Shown here in pieces: positions 62,687 through 64,000 of a DNA stretch of 64,000 nucleotides; positions within the stretch are counted from its first letter, which is position 1, and each line of letters opens with the position of its first letter. The stretch is from assembly GCA_047921075.1 (NCBI GenBank), contig JBLRWS010000002.1:1-64000 (forward strand), given 5' to 3'. The DNA is from JBLRWS01 sp047921075 (lineage in GTDB: Bacteria > Bacteroidota > Rhodothermia > Balneolales > Balneolaceae). Both the position numbers and the translations under genes were made by a program. The notes under the pieces are model-generated. The model had not been told where the DNA came from, searched no databases, and saw nothing but the letters and a program-made list of their open reading frames with translations.

Positions 62687-63277
62687 ATGAAAGACGTAAT
62701 TAACGTTGATGGGAAGAAGGTATTGGTTAAAGATGAGATTTACACCTGGTCGAATTTAATTTCGTTGAGCCGGGTCCTTGTCACAATTCCAATCATCTAC
62801 CTTCATTACGAAAACCAGAAGGAATTCAATTCCTTGATAGTTGGACTCATCGCTTATGGCGCTATTTCTGACTATCTGGATGGCCTCGTGGCCCGGTTGC
62901 GCAATGAAGTGTCGGAGGTGGGTAAAGTGCTCGATCCCGTTGCCGACAAGATTATGGCATTTATGCTGTTTTTCTACACGGTGTGGCTGGGGTGGATTCC
63001 GCTGTGGTTTTTTCTGATTGGCGTGGTGCGCGATCTGCTGATTATGGCCGGTTCGGGCTACATCAAAAAGAAGCGCGGCAAGGTGGCCATGTCAACCATG
63101 TGGGGAAAAGTGTCGGTGAATGTGCTGGCGGCCTACTGGCTGGTTGTATTCTTTTTTCAGGATCTTGAAACACTGCACACGGTGCTGATGATTGCCTCAC
63201 TTTTTATGATGATTGTCTCCTTCGTGGAATATGTGCACCGCTACAAGCGAATTTTAGACGGTGCAGATTTTAATTAA
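62687..63277 (+). CDS. CDP-alcohol phosphatidyltransferase
   Basis: 196 residues with about four to five membrane helices. The family motif reads DYLDGLVARLRNEVSEVGKV, then LDPVADK: D-G-x2-A-R-x8-G-x3-D-x3-D. It transfers a phosphatidyl group from CDP-diacylglycerol to an alcohol such as glycerol 3-phosphate (PgsA-like); the acceptor cannot be fixed from sequence. It lies 12 bp before ftsY, so the two are likely co-transcribed. Confidence 0.88.
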   Translation: MKDVINVDGKKVLVKDEIYTWSNLISLSRVLVTIPIIYLHYENQKEFNSLIVGLIAYGAISDYLDGLVARLRNEVSEVGKVLDPVADKIMAFMLFFYTVWLGWIPLWFFLIGVVRDLLIMAGSGYIKKKRGKVAMSTMWGKVSVNVLAAYWLVVFFFQDLETLHTVLMIASLFMMIVSFVEYVHRYKRILDGADFN

Positions 63278-63289
63278 AGCAATAGATTG

Positions 63290-64000
63290 ATGAGCTGGTT
63301 AAACAAATTAGGACTAAAGAAAAAAGAAAAACTCGATCAGGGTGTGGAGAAAAGCCGTGATGGCTTGCTTAGCAAAATTGGCAAAGCCGTTGCCGGCAAA
63401 GATACGGTTGATGCCGCCACTCTGGATGAGCTGGAAGATATTTTAATCACCTCTGATGTGGGTGTAAAAACCACCATCGAAATCATCAATCGGATTGAAG
63501 AACGGGTGGCCCGCGATAAATTTCTGTCGCAGGAAGAGCTTCAGGTAATGCTGAAGGAAGAGATTGTGGCCTTGCTTCGGGAAAACCGGCCCGAGCAGCC
63601 CTCCGAGTTTGATGCCGATTTTCCACAGAAACCGCATATCGTACTGGTAGTGGGGGTGAATGGTGTGGGGAAAACCACCAGCATTGGCAAGCTCGCCTCC
63701 ATGTATAAAAAAGCGGGCAAAAAAGTGGTGCTCGGTGCAGCCGATACATTTCGCGCAGCAGCTGTTAACCAGCTGATTATCTGGAGTGAGAGGGCCGATG
63801 TGCCGATCATTCAACAAGGACAAAATGCTGACCCTGCCGCCGTTGCGTTTGATACGGTGTCGGCCGCAGTGGCACGGGGTGCCGATGTGGCGTTGATCGA
63901 TACCGCCGGCCGGTTGCACAATAAAAAGGGGCTGATGGAAGAGCTCGGTAAAATAAAACGGGTGATGGGTAAAGTGGTGGATGGCGCACCGCACGAAATT
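63290..64000 (+). CDS. ftsY: Signal recognition particle receptor FtsY (5' part, runs off the window)
   Basis: 237 codons are visible, without a stop, from the ATG at 63290 (MSWLNKLGLKKKEKLDQG). The NG domain shows VVGVNGVGKTTSIGKL (P-loop), GAADTFRAAAVNQL and IDTAGRLHNKKGLMEEL, all typical of FtsY rather than Ffh (NGVGKTT). The acidic A domain is nearly absent, as in many Bacteroidota. It docks the Ffh-ribosome complex at the membrane; Ffh is encoded at 6722-8062. The 3' end lies outside the window. Confidence 0.94.
   Translation, partial: MSWLNKLGLKKKEKLDQGVEKSRDGLLSKIGKAVAGKDTVDAATLDELEDILITSDVGVKTTIEIINRIEERVARDKFLSQEELQVMLKEEIVALLRENRPEQPSEFDADFPQKPHIVLVVGVNGVGKTTSIGKLASMYKKAGKKVVLGAADTFRAAAVNQLIIWSERADVPIIQQGQNADPAAVAFDTVSAAVARGADVALIDTAGRLHNKKGLMEELGKIKRVMGKVVDGAPHEI

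Overview
The window looks like an origin-proximal piece of the chromosome of a Bacteroidota-related bacterium, most likely Balneolota or a close Rhodothermota relative. This placement is inferred from gene content and signals, not from a database search. Supporting signs are a DUF4295-type gene after rpmB-rpmG, TAnnTTTG -7 promoter boxes, few Shine-Dalgarno sequences, several TTG/GTG starts, bacterial eRF1-like (baeRF) and 6-bladed beta-propeller lipoproteins, and outer-membrane proteins with peptidase domains. Sixty protein genes, one complete tRNA-Leu and one edge-truncated tRNA-like sequence are supported.

Layout. 1-2.6 kb: a tRNA-like sequence carrying two palindromic inserts, a glutathione peroxidase, an outer-membrane protein and a metallo-beta-lactamase-fold hydrolase. 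2.6-6.5 kb (minus strand): fabI, ruvC, ruvA and a PhoB-PhoR type two-component system. 6.7-12.1 kb (plus): ffh, rpsP-rimM-trmD-rplS, adk and a second adenylate kinase carrying a secretion signal. 12.2-16 kb: a phosphatase-superfamily enzyme and dtd, then a 446-bp non-coding gap rich in DnaA boxes (candidate oriC), then purM, an AtuA-like domain protein and an SDR. 16.2-16.6 kb: tRNA-Leu followed by a three-unit tandem repeat built from its own 3' end plus a terminator. 16.6-26.2 kb: a large peptidase/propeller/barrel protein, a divergent NRAMP transporter, baeRF, an M14 carboxypeptidase and an SCP2-R2lox fusion.

26.3-38.1 kb: mnmG-rsmG with two parS sites, a WYL regulator, gyrB-gyrA (minus), then rpmB-rpmG-DUF4295, yqeY, cvpA, tyrS and a MarR regulator. 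38.2-44.1 kb: comEC, xseB, dxs, queA. 44.1-55.8 kb: envelope and lipoprotein genes, a CASTOR/POLLUX-like channel, mtgA, an S9 peptidase, an acid phosphatase and a Tat-exported alkaline phosphatase, a thioredoxin-fold protein and a membrane hydrolase. 55.9-64 kb: an RND efflux pair, YceI, an HTH protein with an unknown partner, a Nudix hydrolase, a CDP-alcohol phosphatidyltransferase and the start of ftsY.

How it fits together. Much of the window is translation and secretion core (ffh, ftsY, S16, L19, L28, L33, rimM, trmD, mnmG, rsmG, tyrS, queA, dtd, tRNA-Leu) beside replication, topology and repair genes (gyrAB, ruvAC, xseB). The DnaA-box cluster, the parS sites inside rsmG and the gyrBA genes lie within about 21 kb, which supports an origin region even though dnaA, parA and parB are not in the window. 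The most unusual items are the SCP2-R2lox fusion, the exported adenylate kinase paralogue, the tRNA-Leu-derived tandem repeat, and the palindrome-bearing tRNA-like sequence at the left edge.
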